64,000 bases of DNA, from assembly GCA_934045075.1 (NCBI GenBank), contig OW203721.1:26444181-26508180 (forward strand), given 5' to 3'. The translations under genes were made by a program, and so were the position numbers. The DNA comes from Yponomeuta sedellus. Its lineage: Eukaryota; Arthropoda; Insecta; Lepidoptera; Yponomeutidae. Shown here piece by piece: positions 54,201 to 55,191 of the stretch. The notes below the pieces were generated by a model, which did not search any database, was not told the DNA's origin, and saw nothing but the letters and a program-made list of their open reading frames with translations. Position 1 is the first letter of the stretch, and each line of letters opens with the position of its first letter.

Positions 54201-55191
54201 AATTTTGATTAGCTAAGAGAAGTTTTTTTAAGGGGGCTTTTCTGTTGTCTGCGCTGATAGTTTAAATCAGCAGTCAAGCTTAACCTACTTATACTAGGTT
54301 TATTTTAAAGCCTCAGAATACAGAGGTTTGAGTGTAGAACTTCTACAGTTAGCAACTTTAGTTGGTCCCTGTTTTATTGTCTTAACAATAATGGGGTTGG
54401 TTTAAGGTTCCGTATCCGAAGGTTTACAAACGGGACCCTATTACTCTGCTGTCTGTATGTCCATTCGTCCGATCTTCAAGGGCTCTATCTTAGGAATATT
54501 AATAGTAACCGTAGCCAGTTGAAATTTTTCACACAATATGTGCTATTGCAGTGGATTACTGAACAAATACTACAGCGTCGGAGTGGTCCCTTCACCCATC
54601 TAGTGTGAGTGAGGATACCACTGGACGCTGTATAAATCATCTCATTACGTAGATGCAAAAAGGCCAATACTACTGAACAAATAATAAAATTTTAATAATT
54701 AGGAAAAGGGCTCCATACAAAATTCGTGTTTTATCGTAATTTTTTGTATAATATGCTATATCGTAAACACGGTTAAACTTACAGGCATCAAGCTTGGCGT
54801 GATTGTGGGACTTATTCTTACAAAAAAAGTGAGGTGGTACGGAACCTTGGGTGCGCGAGTCCGACTCGCATCTTACCGGTTTTTAATCTATACACGCAAA
54901 GCTAACAAATTAAACGAGATGTTTCGCGTATTGTTTTATTTTATTTTTATTTTTCATTTGCATCCCATAATACTCGTACAAATTATGGGATTCGCCAAGC
55001 AATTTTTGTACTTTTCTTTTGTTAATATCGGACTCCTATCTAATGGACTTCAAGACAAAACAATGAAACTTTAGTTAGCAGTGGTTACTGACCTTGGCAG
55101 TGATGTAGAAGAGGTTGTTGAGAACCATCTCCGTGGCCTCCGCCGAGCCCAGCCCCTCCCGCCGCCCGCGTCCCGCCTCCGACGAGTAGTA
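3035..55191 (-). CDS. fry: furry (fry), internal segment, 16 exons
   Basis: Furry proteins (MOR2/PAG1 family, over 3,000 residues, built of HEAT/Armadillo-like repeats) are cytoplasmic scaffolds that bind and activate NDR kinases (Tricornered) with Mob. They control polarised cell morphogenesis, wing hairs and dendrite tiling; that is family knowledge. In the sequence, GC-rich blocks with AG acceptors and GT donors encode peptides I recognise from insect Furry, such as [76 protein letters not shown] and [13 protein letters not shown]. Joined in order 55191 to 3035 the exons give 737 codons, start and end in phase 0, and contain no stop. This is roughly a fifth of the protein, from the middle and C-terminal morphogenesis regions. 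No start codon, stop codon, promoter or poly(A) site lies in the window. The span given includes introns. Confidence 0.95.
3269..3592 (+). repeat. 324-bp interspersed repeat, copy L
   Basis: About 93% similar by eye to the reverse complement of 37796-38122. It contains two CCAAT/ATTGG motifs and no coding potential or clear terminal repeats. It ends 30 bp from the acceptor of exon 16. Confidence 0.85.
4091..4195 (-). mobile_element. tRNA-derived SINE, family A
   Basis: Reverse-strand tRNA-like body with CCGGGATTCGAACCC (B box) and the family end AGGCTAAAAATTTCACCCATG. It is truncated near GCACGGGTTAGTGCA. Confidence 0.85.
4553..4875 (+). mobile_element. 5S-derived SINE, near full length
   Basis: The head carries AAGTTGAGCAACAAC, GCGGTCAGGTGCA and GGGTGACC, which parallel the internal promoter region of 5S rRNA (AGTTAAGCARC, GCGGTYAGTAC, GGATGGGTGACC). 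The SINE-specific tail ends GTTGATAT. It lies in intron 15 close to exon 15. Confidence 0.8.
4920..5026 (-). CDS. fry: fry exon 15 of window
   Basis: Acceptor catgtag precedes AGTCCCGG, giving GAG with the base left by exon 14. Donor gtcagt follows ACACAG in phase 0. It encodes [20 protein letters not shown] and [16 protein letters not shown]. Confidence 0.9.
5102..5146. repeat. 21-bp perfect hairpin
   Basis: TTTTACCACTAACTAACAATT and its exact complement are separated by 3 nt, in intron 14, 75 bp from the acceptor of exon 15. Confidence 0.85.
5225..5576 (-). pseudogene. mariner-type transposase, C-terminal remnant
   Basis: Minus-strand peptide [20 protein letters not shown] is the block around the third catalytic Asp of mariner-like DDE/D transposases. 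It is followed by remnants such as [15 protein letters not shown] in a shifted frame. The end near 5228 (AAGGGTGACCCATAATTTAC) resembles a transposon terminus. The N-terminal part is missing where a repeat abuts at about 5577. Confidence 0.75.
5577..5797 (-). mobile_element. GTC-tailed interspersed repeat, copy 1
   Basis: Reverse complement of the 21265-21480 unit: TAGTCCACTGCTGGA, GAGCGCCACGTTGTGCTATC and GGTTTGTGTCCC blocks, with a (GTC)n end at 5785-5795. It interrupts the mariner remnant. Confidence 0.8.
6571..6737. mobile_element. 167-bp MITE with 30-bp perfect terminal inverted repeats
   Basis: The left end 6571-6600 and right end 6708-6737 are exact reverse complements, beginning ATTGTAGACTTTTAGTCCGG. 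No clear target duplication is seen. The inner ends read GTAAGTAAAT outwards in both orientations, a donor-like motif lying 85 bp from exon 14 in intron 14. Confidence 0.85.
6822..6938 (-). CDS. fry: fry exon 14 of window
   Basis: Acceptor gcgtcag precedes GCAAGCG, completing a Gly codon. Donor gtgaga follows CCGCTCG in phase 1. It encodes [30 protein letters not shown] and an Ala-rich end. HTRSTSY is the part I recognise; the rest is less conserved. Confidence 0.9.
6960..7195 (+). repeat. repeat with GGCTTTTTCCG hairpin, copy 1
   Basis: Shares about 200 bp with 46560-46770: GTTTGCGGCCCGAGCTGCA, ATATGCGATCGAGA and a hairpin GGCTTTTTCCGTACGC / GCGTGCGGAAAAAGCC with a 3-nt loop. It lies in intron 13 just upstream of exon 14. 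Confidence 0.8.
7212..7366 (-). mobile_element. tRNA-derived SINE, family A
   Basis: Reverse-strand copy with the TTTAGAGGCTAAAAATTCC end, CCGGGATTCGAACCC and CAACTGAGCTAATCGG (A-box side), extending to GAAATTTCGAACCTCTTTAC. It is paired in inverted orientation with 7548-7664. Confidence 0.88.
7548..7664 (+). mobile_element. tRNA-derived SINE, family A
   Basis: A-box ATCAGTTGGAAGAGCGC, anticodon-like stem CTGGC/GCCAG, B box GGTTCGAATCC, and tail GGAATTTTTAGCCTCTAAATAGG. With 7212-7366 it could form a stem of about 115 bp in intron 13. Confidence 0.88.
7985..8103 (+). mobile_element. SINE family B internal fragment
   Basis: Contains CCACCGCGAATTGGCAG and ACCTGAGTGTCTCAGGTGTTC, which recur at 1415-1500 and 31205-31340. 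It ends 60 bp from the donor of exon 13. Confidence 0.6.
8165..8321 (-). CDS. fry: fry exon 13 of window
   Basis: Acceptor ggtgcgcag precedes GGCTACGTG; donor gtctgt follows GCGCCAG in phase 1. It encodes [39 protein letters not shown] and a Pro-rich end. Confidence 0.95.
8370..8545 (+). pseudogene. RTE-like non-LTR retrotransposon, C-terminal tail
   Basis: A short peptide [15 protein letters not shown] at 8499-8543 matches the C-terminal signature common to lepidopteran RTE-like reverse transcriptases. It is followed by a (TAA)n-like tail. Upstream frames are broken. Confidence 0.65.
8546..9255. other. AT-rich intron 12, nothing recognised
   Basis: AT-rich sequence without coding signs or identified repeats, between the RTE tail and the TG-rich tract. 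Confidence 0.5.
9272..9320. repeat. TG-rich microsatellite
   Basis: Imperfect (TG)n with GTATG variants, just inside intron 12 about 40 bp from the GC donor. In the transcript it is CA-rich, and CA-rich tracts are known intronic splicing modulators. Confidence 0.85.
9359..9360 (-). other. non-canonical GC splice donor of fry intron 12
   Basis: Exon 12 ends CAG and the intron starts GCGAGT. Apart from GC this fits the donor consensus, as is usual for the roughly 1% of introns that are GC-AG. The acceptor is a normal AG before exon 13. A sequencing error turning GTGAGT into GCGAGT cannot be excluded. Confidence 0.85.
9361..9459 (-). CDS. fry: fry exon 12 of window, followed by a GC donor
   Basis: Acceptor ttgtcgcag precedes GTGTTTCGG. 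The exon encodes [20 protein letters not shown] and [13 protein letters not shown]. The next exon continues [19 protein letters not shown], so the exon must end at ATGCAG. The following intron bases are GCGAGT rather than GT. No GT nearby keeps the conserved frame. Confidence 0.93.
10474..10640 (-). CDS. fry: fry exon 11 of window
   Basis: Acceptor tcccgcag precedes TGTGGAG; donor gtcggt follows CTGCAG in phase 0. It encodes [40 protein letters not shown] and [12 protein letters not shown], all highly Furry-like. Confidence 0.95.
10766..11483 (+). mobile_element. 718-bp non-coding TIR transposon, copy 1
   Basis: Ends are inverted: AATCCGCTACTTGACTC at the left and GAGTCAAATAGCGGATT at the right. 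The interior is colinear with 48614-49338, including TGACGCGATAAAT, GACTTACATCAAAGTGATCTT and TGGCTGACCGCGTTTTTG. No transposase frame and no convincing target duplication. Confidence 0.85.
11690..11768 (+). mobile_element. Jockey-like element J1, diverged 3' UTR piece
   Basis: TTTGAAATGGACACCTAGTTT, AACTTGTAACGTTCA and CAGTTTCTGTGCTACTTTGA match the J1 3' UTR at 25590-25660. Confidence 0.7.
12020..12280 (-). mobile_element. tRNA-derived SINE, family C
   Basis: Reverse-strand head CCGGCCGGGGATCGAACCCG ... GCGTGCCAAACCGCTGCG. The tail includes CTAACTCGACGATAGATTTA and CATGGACATATTACACAG. It matches the plus copy at 29570-29800. Confidence 0.85.
12409..13281 (-). pseudogene. LTR-retrotransposon gag-like protein, 3'-truncated element
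   Basis: A 290-codon open frame from the ATG at 13281. The N-terminal part ([20 protein letters not shown], then [11 protein letters not shown] and [12 protein letters not shown]) resembles the gag region of insect Ty3/gypsy-type elements. A Ser/Arg-rich basic stretch follows, then a Cys/His end (CWYH ... SKC ... PCDY). Gag packages element RNA. There is no protease, reverse transcriptase or integrase after it: the similarity stops at about 12440 and the last residues are read-through. The frame is intact, so the loss is probably not very old. It lies in fry intron 10, same strand. Confidence 0.85.
13306..13725 (-). mobile_element. probable 5' LTR and leader of the gag element
   Basis: Upstream of the gag start the minus strand reads TGGTGACCCCC, a primer-binding-site-like motif, directly after a stretch of about 400 bp that may be the LTR. 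The exact LTR boundaries cannot be set because no second LTR is present. Confidence 0.5.
14109..14318 (-). CDS. fry: fry exon 10 of window
   Basis: Acceptor tttcacag precedes CGGAAGG; donor gtaaga follows GCTAAAG in phase 1. After a variable start ([15 protein letters not shown]) comes a low-complexity [13 protein letters not shown] stretch. The conserved [16 protein letters not shown] and [11 protein letters not shown] follow. It is entered directly after intron 9, which carries the long inverted repeat. Confidence 0.94.
14396..14770 (-). mobile_element. 5S-derived SINE, left arm of foldback
   Basis: Minus-strand copy. The head CTCGTGGCCTAGTCGAACCG lies at 14770-14742 and the body at 14741-14396. 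The body carries 5S-like motifs GAGTTAAGCAGCAAC, GGCGCGGTCAGGTGCAGG and ATGGGTGACC. Confidence 0.88.
14853..15198 (+). mobile_element. 5S-derived SINE, right arm of foldback
   Basis: Pairs base for base with 14396-14741 over 346 bp without any indel. I find three mismatches by eye. The 5' head present in the left arm is missing, so this is not simply two independent full insertions. Confidence 0.9.
15311..15418 (-). CDS. fry: fry exon 9 of window
   Basis: Acceptor gcgtgcag precedes AGCCGG, giving a GAG codon with the last base of exon 8. Donor gtgagc follows CCGGAAG in phase 1. It encodes [16 protein letters not shown], an APAPAPP run and [11 protein letters not shown]. The Ala/Pro run comes from GCG-CCG codon repetition. 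Confidence 0.92.
15600..15815 (-). repeat. interspersed repeat, empty-site copy for the MITE at 56657
   Basis: CGCTCAATGTGTTGGTAAGCG, ATCTCGAGAGCAGCTGAACCG and ACGAGGATGGTTCTTACGG match 56630-56960 in opposite orientation. Here the CGCCTAAAAGTCGATTC junction (reverse strand) is uninterrupted. Confidence 0.8.
15816..16395. other. intron 8 sequence, nothing recognised
   Basis: AT-rich. A short TTACACTGAGTATA motif is repeated near 16200-16265. No coding signs. Confidence 0.5.
16404..16712 (+). mobile_element. Jockey-like J1-related 3' UTR, interrupted
   Basis: CTCCATTTTTTCTCCAAAATG and ATTTTGAAATG lie at the left; AAAATGGACACCTTGTTTG and TGTAACGTTCCA lie at the right, with about 190 bp of other sequence between. 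The 3' end GAATAAAACCTTTC abuts a SINE A copy. Confidence 0.65.
16719..16862 (-). mobile_element. tRNA-derived SINE, family A
   Basis: Reverse-strand copy with CCTATTTAGAGGCTAAAAATT, GGGGCTCGAACCC and CCCAACTGAGCTAATGGGCG. It is inserted at the 3' end of the J1-like fragment. Confidence 0.88.
16888..17375 (+). mobile_element. GTC-tailed interspersed repeat, copy 2, with nested insertion
   Basis: Begins (GTC)n and TAGTCCACTGCTGGAC. It runs to GTTTGTGTCCCATA at 17075 and resumes at GTCGCCTTTTGCGAGAC at 17344. The 266 bp between are a separate element. Confidence 0.85.
17076..17341. mobile_element. 266-bp nested MITE with TA target duplication
   Basis: Inverted ends GGTACGGCCACACT (left) and AGTGTGGCCGCAGCA (right) are flanked by TA on both sides. 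The empty site is visible in the sister repeat at 21449-21451 (TCCCATAGTCGCC). The interior is rich in TCGCGA. Confidence 0.8.
17385..17575 (+). pseudogene. retrotransposon C-terminal tail peptide
   Basis: Peptide [20 protein letters not shown] followed by MGTF and a stop resembles a C-terminal tail common in lepidopteran retrotransposon proteins. An (ATT)n tail follows at about 17573. Confidence 0.6.
17739..17908 (-). CDS. fry: fry exon 8 of window
   Basis: Acceptor ggtcgcag precedes GTGGCTG; donor gtcaga follows TTCACCG in phase 1. It encodes [30 protein letters not shown] and an Ala/Arg/Pro-rich end. It joins exon 7 through a split AGG codon. GC content is very high. Confidence 0.95.
17960..18390 (+). 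pseudogene. non-LTR reverse transcriptase C-terminal region
   Basis: Frames give [25 protein letters not shown] and [16 protein letters not shown], then [20 protein letters not shown] and [17 protein letters not shown]. This is the typical C-terminal domain of insect RTE/CR1-like elements. A frameshift near 18085 joins the two parts. Confidence 0.8.
18410..19835. other. intron 7 remainder, nothing recognised
   Basis: AT-rich sequence with no named repeat. The open frame crossing the exon 7 donor into this region is not coding by splice evidence. Confidence 0.5.
19836..19952 (-). CDS. fry: fry exon 7 of window
   Basis: Acceptor gtccgcag precedes GTGCAAC; the G completes the CGG codon begun in exon 6. 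Donor gtgcgtg follows AACAG in phase 2. It encodes [20 protein letters not shown] and [17 protein letters not shown], the start of the conserved C-terminal morphogenesis region. The frame stays open for about 60 codons past the donor, but that extension has no Furry-like character. Confidence 0.96.
20035..20268 (+). mobile_element. 5S-derived SINE, 3' two thirds
   Basis: GTGCCTCGCAAGGCATGTTC, CCGCTGTCTTACTATCCTC, CCCCGTGGTGGAG and a GTTGATAGCG end match the foldback copies. Confidence 0.8.
20300..20655 (-). mobile_element. tRNA-derived SINE, family B, near full length
   Basis: Head at the right (CTACCACCGC, GGGGATCAAATC), ACTTTCAAAGTAAACAAAGT in the middle, and the ACACTAGATGGGTGAAGGGACC and ACAGCAGCGT region near the 3' end. 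Confidence 0.85.
20700..21260. other. intron 6 sequence, nothing recognised
   Basis: No coding or repeat signature that I can name. Confidence 0.45.
21265..21480 (+). mobile_element. GTC-tailed interspersed repeat, copy 3 (uninterrupted)
   Basis: The cleanest copy: TAGTCCACTGCTGGACATAG, AGAGCGCCACGTTGTGCTAT, GGTTTGTGTCCCATAGTCGC and ACCCGCGGGAAG. It provides the empty site for the 17076-17341 insertion. Confidence 0.85.
21803..21975 (+). mobile_element. tRNA-derived SINE, B-related
   Basis: GGTGGTAGCGGAGCGGTAGAA, CTTCTCAATCGGAAG and GGGGGTTCGTATCCC, then GTTATAGTAGCAATACCACT and GGTGAAGGAAACATCG. Confidence 0.75.
21980..22990. other. intron 6 sequence, nothing recognised
   Basis: About 1 kb of AT-rich sequence without coding frames or repeats recognised. 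Confidence 0.5.
23000..23664. mobile_element. TIR DNA transposon, GGGGCCGTCCAT type
   Basis: Left end GGGGCCGTCCATTAATGACG and right end TCACGTGATTTATGGACGGCCCC are inverted repeats of about 23 bp, flanked by TTA on both sides. Homopolymeric C tracts sit inside both ends. No transposase frame, so non-autonomous. This family is common in insects. Confidence 0.85.
24340..24545 (+). pseudogene. retrotransposon C-terminal fragment
   Basis: Peptide [20 protein letters not shown], then [12 protein letters not shown], resembles the Cys/His end domain of non-LTR reverse transcriptases. It is short and isolated. Confidence 0.5.
24823..24888. repeat. 30-bp perfect hairpin
   Basis: 30-nt arms, left arm beginning AAGGAAAATTCTAAACCAGG, are exact reverse complements around a TAGTCA loop, in intron 6. 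Confidence 0.95.
25113..25698 (+). mobile_element. Jockey-like element J1, 5'-truncated copy
   Basis: Similarity to the long J1 copy at 51190-54250 starts at 25113. The frame encodes [37 protein letters not shown] and [20 protein letters not shown] and stops at NEVWN. The 3' UTR and a (TTTCA)n tail at 25673-25698 follow. 5' truncation and a short-repeat tail are typical of target-primed reverse transcription. Confidence 0.88.
25791..25814 (+). repeat. left arm of 24-bp inverted repeat flanking element J2
   Basis: Exact reverse complement of 27617-27640. The two arms bracket the J2 retrotransposon insertion. Confidence 0.9.
25835..27577 (+). mobile_element. non-LTR retrotransposon J2, 5'-truncated
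   Basis: Reverse transcriptase frame (separate entry), about 250 bp of 3' UTR, then an (AATAA)n-like tail at 27552-27577. The copy starts inside the reverse transcriptase domain. Confidence 0.88.
25877..27298 (+). CDS. non-LTR reverse transcriptase, Jockey-like, N-terminally truncated but open
   Basis: A 473-codon frame without stops. The first codon is GTG and the frame is open further upstream to about 25835, so this is a truncated protein rather than a real start. Reverse transcriptase motifs appear in order: NYRPIS (residues 39-44), HGFLKGRST (74-82), DYSKAFD (109-115), [11 protein letters not shown] (164-174) and FADDM (196-200), with the catalytic Asp pair. A C-terminal region of about 230 residues follows. 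In such elements the enzyme copies the element RNA at the nicked target. The N-terminal endonuclease is missing, so this copy cannot move by itself. The long intact frame suggests recent insertion. It lies in fry intron 6, opposite strand. Confidence 0.9.
   Translation: MPISILFRRSLDEGVMPRMWKRAFITPVHKKGPKTSISNYRPISKLCLISKVFERTIYNQIYPALKQSFSLSQHGFLKGRSTTSNLVLLNSALTEAMDVGEQVDVIYTDYSKAFDRIRHDLLLAKLQRIGISGDLLRWFASYIDNRSQAVVINNYMSGWVPILSGVPQGSLLGPLMFAIFVCDIDKCFLTSKLLCFADDMKIFATISSITDAQCLQKDLQRLENYCYDNQLDLNPIKCNIATYSRKRKLIFFDYRLKGTILPRVSIIRDLGVHHDSKLLFDAHIEKIISKASRALGFVMRNAKDFKKIKTLKILYCTYVRSILEYASQIWNPVYNVYISRIENIQMKFIKYLCYRLKEPYSSSKYLDLCKKHHLLPLQLRRMNADILFLLKIANGDIDCPDLLTQLHIHVPSKVLRRKTALHIPHASTNYRKNTYLLRAGRFFNLMSDKCEMDLFNTKHSEARRVLNQLFFDT
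27617..27640 (-). repeat. right arm of 24-bp inverted repeat flanking element J2
   Basis: TTATTCGAAACTTTACAGAA and four more bases, an exact reverse complement of 25791-25814. Confidence 0.9.
28036..28412 (-). mobile_element. tRNA-derived SINE, family B, full length
   Basis: The head at the right has GAGCTACCACCGC and GGGATCGAACCTGG. The middle has GCGTGTGGTATTGCGACTAC and CAACCAAGCCGCGGGTTTC. The 3' end at the left has ATGAGATGATTTACACAGCG. It is the most complete copy and serves as reference for 20300-20655 and 54570-54670. Confidence 0.88.
28985..29145 (+). mobile_element. tRNA-derived SINE, B-related, head partly lost
   Basis: CTTCTCAATGGGGAAGC, GTGGGTTCGAATCCCGGC, then AAGTTATGTAAATTTACGAAG and AACACGTGAGGAAACCCTG. 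Confidence 0.7.
29570..29800 (+). mobile_element. tRNA-derived SINE, family C
   Basis: GGTGGCGCAGCGGTTTGGCA, AAACCGAAGGTCTAGG and TTCGATCCCTGGCCGGGTC, tail ATCTATCGTCGAGTTAGCAC. It matches 12020-12280 in inverted orientation. Confidence 0.88.
30260..30425 (-). pseudogene. RTE-like retrotransposon 3' end
   Basis: Reverse complement shares GGGTGTATTAGCAAAGGGG-like sequence, the TACCCGGAACCG region, GACTTATGAACGTTGA and the GATCGTGGCAAGTGGCAGTC end with 17960-18390 and 57010-57190. Confidence 0.65.
30430..30935. other. intron 6 sequence, nothing recognised
   Basis: No coding or repeat signature seen. Confidence 0.45.
31025..31350 (-). mobile_element. SINE-like, B-related
   Basis: AGTTTCGAACTCGGGACC resembles a reversed B box. 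TGAGGAAACCTGAGTGTCC and CGCTTGGAATTGCCAATCC match other B copies. The arrangement is not fully resolved, so strand is uncertain. Confidence 0.5.
31695..31752 (-). mobile_element. SINE family A, truncated
   Basis: CCTATTTAGAGGCTAAAAATT, CCACCCATGCCGGGATTCG and AACCCG, then the similarity stops. It is preceded by GCACTAACCCGTGCTAAGG, which also occurs at 7487. Confidence 0.85.
32013..32157 (+). mobile_element. Jockey-like J1, 3' UTR only
   Basis: TTTGAAAAGACTAAGTTAGG through TTTTCTCCTAAATGATCTAG and AAATGGACACCTAGTTTG to GAATAAAACCTTTTC and a short tail. Nearly identical to 25545-25690. Confidence 0.88.
32752..32808. repeat. short inverted repeat
   Basis: CTTCGCAACGAAA and its complement TTTCGTTGCGAAG are about 30 nt apart. 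Confidence 0.7.
33189..33343 (-). CDS. fry: fry exon 6 of window
   Basis: Acceptor ccccacag precedes ACGGGC; donor gtgagcgc follows CATCG in phase 2. An Ala/Pro-rich start leads to [18 protein letters not shown] and TQPISGFH, conserved in Furry. The split Arg codon is completed by exon 7 after a 13.2-kb intron. Confidence 0.95.
33720..34040. other. intron 5 sequence, nothing recognised
   Basis: AT-rich; no coding signs. Confidence 0.45.
34050..34830 (+). pseudogene. decayed transposon-type ORF, unknown family
   Basis: A run of overlapping plus-strand frames reads like one protein broken by frameshifts and stops. Segments include [72 protein letters not shown] and [13 protein letters not shown]. 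From memory, similar blocks recur in uncharacterised multi-copy insect proteins; I cannot name the family. A TTTTCCAG acceptor-like site precedes it at 34055. Confidence 0.5.
34960..35620. other. intron 5 remainder, nothing recognised
   Basis: AT-rich. AAGTGTTCAGTAATATT-like near-repeats around 35490-35530 are too short to call. Confidence 0.45.
35633..35717 (-). CDS. fry: fry exon 5 of window, Pro-rich linker
   Basis: The first base C completes the GCC codon split after exon 4; donor gtgagc follows ACGCCC in phase 0. It encodes [20 protein letters not shown] and an acidic end, a flexible low-complexity linker that would be expected to vary between species. The exon is identified by phase continuity and splice sites more than by similarity. 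Confidence 0.85.
35890..36970. other. intron 4 sequence, little recognised
   Basis: A lone CACGTTCGATTCCCAGTG at 36400 looks like a SINE B-box remnant. The rest is AT-rich without signal. Confidence 0.45.
36979..37067 (-). CDS. fry: fry exon 4 of window
   Basis: Acceptor gatacag precedes GAAACC. Donor gtaagtgc follows GCTGC, leaving phase 2. It encodes [15 protein letters not shown] then [14 protein letters not shown]. The [15 protein letters not shown] stretch is a Furry hallmark. Confidence 0.93.
37470..37575 (-). mobile_element. tRNA-like SINE fragment
   Basis: AGGCCGGGATTAAAACCTACG ... GTCGTTTTGCCGCTCCGCTA reads on the minus strand as a tRNA-like body with a damaged B box. Confidence 0.55.
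37796..38122 (-). repeat. 327-bp interspersed repeat, copy R
   Basis: Inverted relative to 3269-3592. It contains ATTGGTT/CCAAT motifs. Its end lies five bases inside intron 3, right next to the donor of exon 3. Confidence 0.85.
38128..38319 (-). CDS. fry: fry exon 3 of window (64 codons)
   Basis: Acceptor ctggtag precedes GCCAAGCGT and donor gtacag follows TCGCAG; phase 0 at both ends. It encodes [40 protein letters not shown] and a Ser/Gly-rich tail. A 327-bp repeat begins five bases inside the following intron. Confidence 0.95.
38898..39044 (+). mobile_element. tRNA-derived SINE, family A
   Basis: Intact A box TAGCTCAGTTGGGAGAGCGC, B box GGTTCGAGTCC, acceptor-like pairing CCCAT/ATGGG, and tail GGAATTTTTAGCCTCTAAATAGG. 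In intron 2. Confidence 0.88.
39050..40080. other. intron 2 sequence, nothing recognised
   Basis: No coding frame or repeat could be supported here. Confidence 0.45.
40158..40292 (-). CDS. fry: fry exon 2 of window (45 codons)
   Basis: Acceptor cgtcgcag precedes TTCTCG and donor gtaagt follows CCATAC; phase 0 at both ends. It encodes [16 protein letters not shown], then [18 protein letters not shown] and MAPSELLPY, helical HEAT-like sequence typical of Furry. The open frame continues past the donor, but that extension is intronic. Confidence 0.95.
40396..40535 (+). mobile_element. J1-related 3' end, diverged
   Basis: GTACAGAGTGGAGTTTTTTT, a TCTTTTTCTC block and a GAAATAAACTGATTTCATTTCATT end parallel the J1 3' end. 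It lies about 100 bp upstream of exon 2. Confidence 0.55.
40663..40760 (+). mobile_element. GTC-tailed interspersed repeat, copy 4, truncated
   Basis: (GTC)5 followed by TATATTAGTCCACTGCTGGA and ATAGCCTTCCCCCAATG. Confidence 0.8.
41555..41690 (+). repeat. repeat shared with 9628-9725, with hairpin
   Basis: GTCAGTTAACTCCATACCAGA and CACACTCACAAACTTTCGCC match the 9.6-kb copy. Here GTTTAGACGTGAA and TTCACGTCTAAAC form an inverted repeat around a GTAAC/GTTAC pair. Confidence 0.65.
42170..42895 (+). mobile_element. common insect repeat, GTACGGAACCC...CACTTGGCCGG, copy 1
   Basis: Starts TAGGGTTCTGTACTCG. It holds a (CCGT)n tract at 42430-42458 and ends GTACGGAACCCTCGGTGCGC, GAGTCTGACTCGCACTTGGC. 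Two related units seem to be joined, because GGGTTCCGTACCTCAAAAGG recurs at 42380. Confidence 0.8.
43649..43784 (-). mobile_element. tRNA-derived SINE, family A
   Basis: CCTATTTAGAGGCTAAAAATT, GTCGGGAATCGAACCC and CCCAACTGAGCTAATGGGC. Confidence 0.88.
43790..44690. other. intron 1 sequence, nothing recognised
   Basis: Short frames only, none with recognisable character. Confidence 0.45.
44699..45204 (+). mobile_element. Jockey-like J1, diverged 3' end with internal insertion
   Basis: AATTAAAGCTAGTACAATGC, TTTTATAATAATTATGTAATC and GCACACCTAGTTTGACTTG match the J1 end. About 80 bp of unrelated sequence then interrupts it before GTTTCTGTGATACTTTGAT and the TTTCATTTCA tail. Confidence 0.7.
45763..45848. 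repeat. inverted repeat GTCATTGCAA...TTGCAATGAC
   Basis: GTCATTGCAAAGAGTTCCGAC and GTCGGAACAAGTTGCAATGAC face each other around CCGAGGCGCAGCCGAAGG. Confidence 0.75.
45871..46557. mobile_element. TIR element, about 687 bp, carrying a SINE
   Basis: Left end ACTATTTTTAATACAGTTGC and right end GCAACTGTATTAAAATAGT are inverted, differing by one T. A SINE A copy lies inside. No transposase seen. Confidence 0.65.
46184..46322 (+). mobile_element. tRNA-derived SINE, family A
   Basis: TGGCTCAATTGGTAGAGCGC, a perfect CTGGC/GCCAG stem, GGGTTCGAATCCCGGC and tail TTTTTAGCCTCTAAATAGG. Confidence 0.88.
46560..46769 (+). repeat. repeat with GGCTTTTTCCG hairpin, copy 2
   Basis: Same unit as 6960-7195, including the hairpin around 46713-46748. 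Confidence 0.8.
46770..47645 (+). repeat. tandem duplication, period 362 bp, second copy interrupted
   Basis: 46770-47131 recurs from 47132: AATAGTTATTTGTTATACAA, CGCGTGTTCAATTTTGATGA and CACTCGAGTGCAACACGTAAC. The second copy carries about 141 extra bases at 47403-47543, then resumes (TTAGTGCACACGATGTTC) to CCGAGATGGTGGGATG. Confidence 0.85.
48227..48419 (+). pseudogene. THAP-type zinc finger remnant, copy 1
   Basis: The frame reads [39 protein letters not shown], a stop, then RMYFCENNF. This parallels the C2CH THAP domain (CxVPxC ... P ... W ... CxxHF) found in P-element-like transposases and derived host proteins. The first Cys is Gly and the last His is Asn, and there is a stop, so it cannot fold as a zinc finger. 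In intron 1. Confidence 0.7.
48614..49338 (+). mobile_element. 725-bp non-coding TIR transposon, copy 2
   Basis: Ends AATCCGCTATTTTAC and GAGTCAAATAACGGATT. Colinear with 10766-11483 throughout. Confidence 0.85.
49340..51180. other. intron 1 sequence, nothing recognised
   Basis: A 121-codon plus-strand frame at 49789-50154 has no recognisable character. No TE boundaries found. Confidence 0.45.
51504..52310 (-). pseudogene. J1 reverse transcriptase, C-terminal part
   Basis: 268 codons: FLVYVNDLP, then [10 protein letters not shown] with the catalytic Asp pair, [32 protein letters not shown] and [15 protein letters not shown]. The last 30 residues are out of frame with the copy at 25113, showing a frameshift near 51585. 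At 52310-52325 the conserved GVPQGS region is broken by loss of one base. Reverse transcriptase for target-primed insertion; inactive here. Confidence 0.85.
52667..53608 (-). pseudogene. J1 ORF2 central part, before and into the reverse transcriptase domain
   Basis: 313 codons from a linker region ([36 protein letters not shown]) to [40 protein letters not shown] and VLPVLSKIF. This matches the N-terminal part of Jockey-type reverse transcriptases. The frame ends at a stop between here and 52310, where further stops and shifts occur. Confidence 0.85.
53500..54250 (-). pseudogene. J1 endonuclease domain, decayed
   Basis: Broken frames hold [57 protein letters not shown] and [20 protein letters not shown]. 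Together they are the order expected for the AP-like endonuclease that nicks target DNA. Confidence 0.75.
54404..54882 (+). mobile_element. common insect repeat, GTACGGAACC type, copy 2, with SINE insertion
   Basis: GGTTCCGTATCCGAAGG ... TACGGAACCTTGGGTGCGCG and GAGTCCGACTCGCA. Interrupted by a SINE fragment at 54570-54670. Confidence 0.8.
54570..54670 (+). mobile_element. SINE family B 3' fragment with 13-bp target duplication
   Basis: CCCTTCACCCATCTAGTGTG ... ATCATCTCATTACGTAGATG, the 3' end of the copy at 28036-28412. It is flanked by TACTGAACAAATA at 54557-54569 and 54671-54683. Confidence 0.88.
55093..55191 (-). CDS. fry: fry exon 1 of window (33 codons)
   Basis: Acceptor gttacag precedes TACTAC and donor GT follows GCCAAG. 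The exon enters and leaves in phase 0. It encodes an Arg/Gly-rich start followed by [20 protein letters not shown], a strongly conserved Furry block. It is separated from the next exon by the largest intron, 14.8 kb. Confidence 0.95.

Larger units (their letters stand above)
51190..54250 (-). mobile_element. Jockey-like non-LTR retrotransposon J1, nearly complete ORF2
   Basis: Minus strand from about 54250: endonuclease start ([16 protein letters not shown] ... [11 protein letters not shown]), endonuclease remnants, reverse transcriptase and C-terminal domain, then the 3' UTR ending CCTTTTCATTTCATTTCAT at 51190-51205. It is the longest copy of the family that also left pieces at 25113, 32013 and 44699. 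Several frameshifts make it inactive. Confidence 0.88.
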
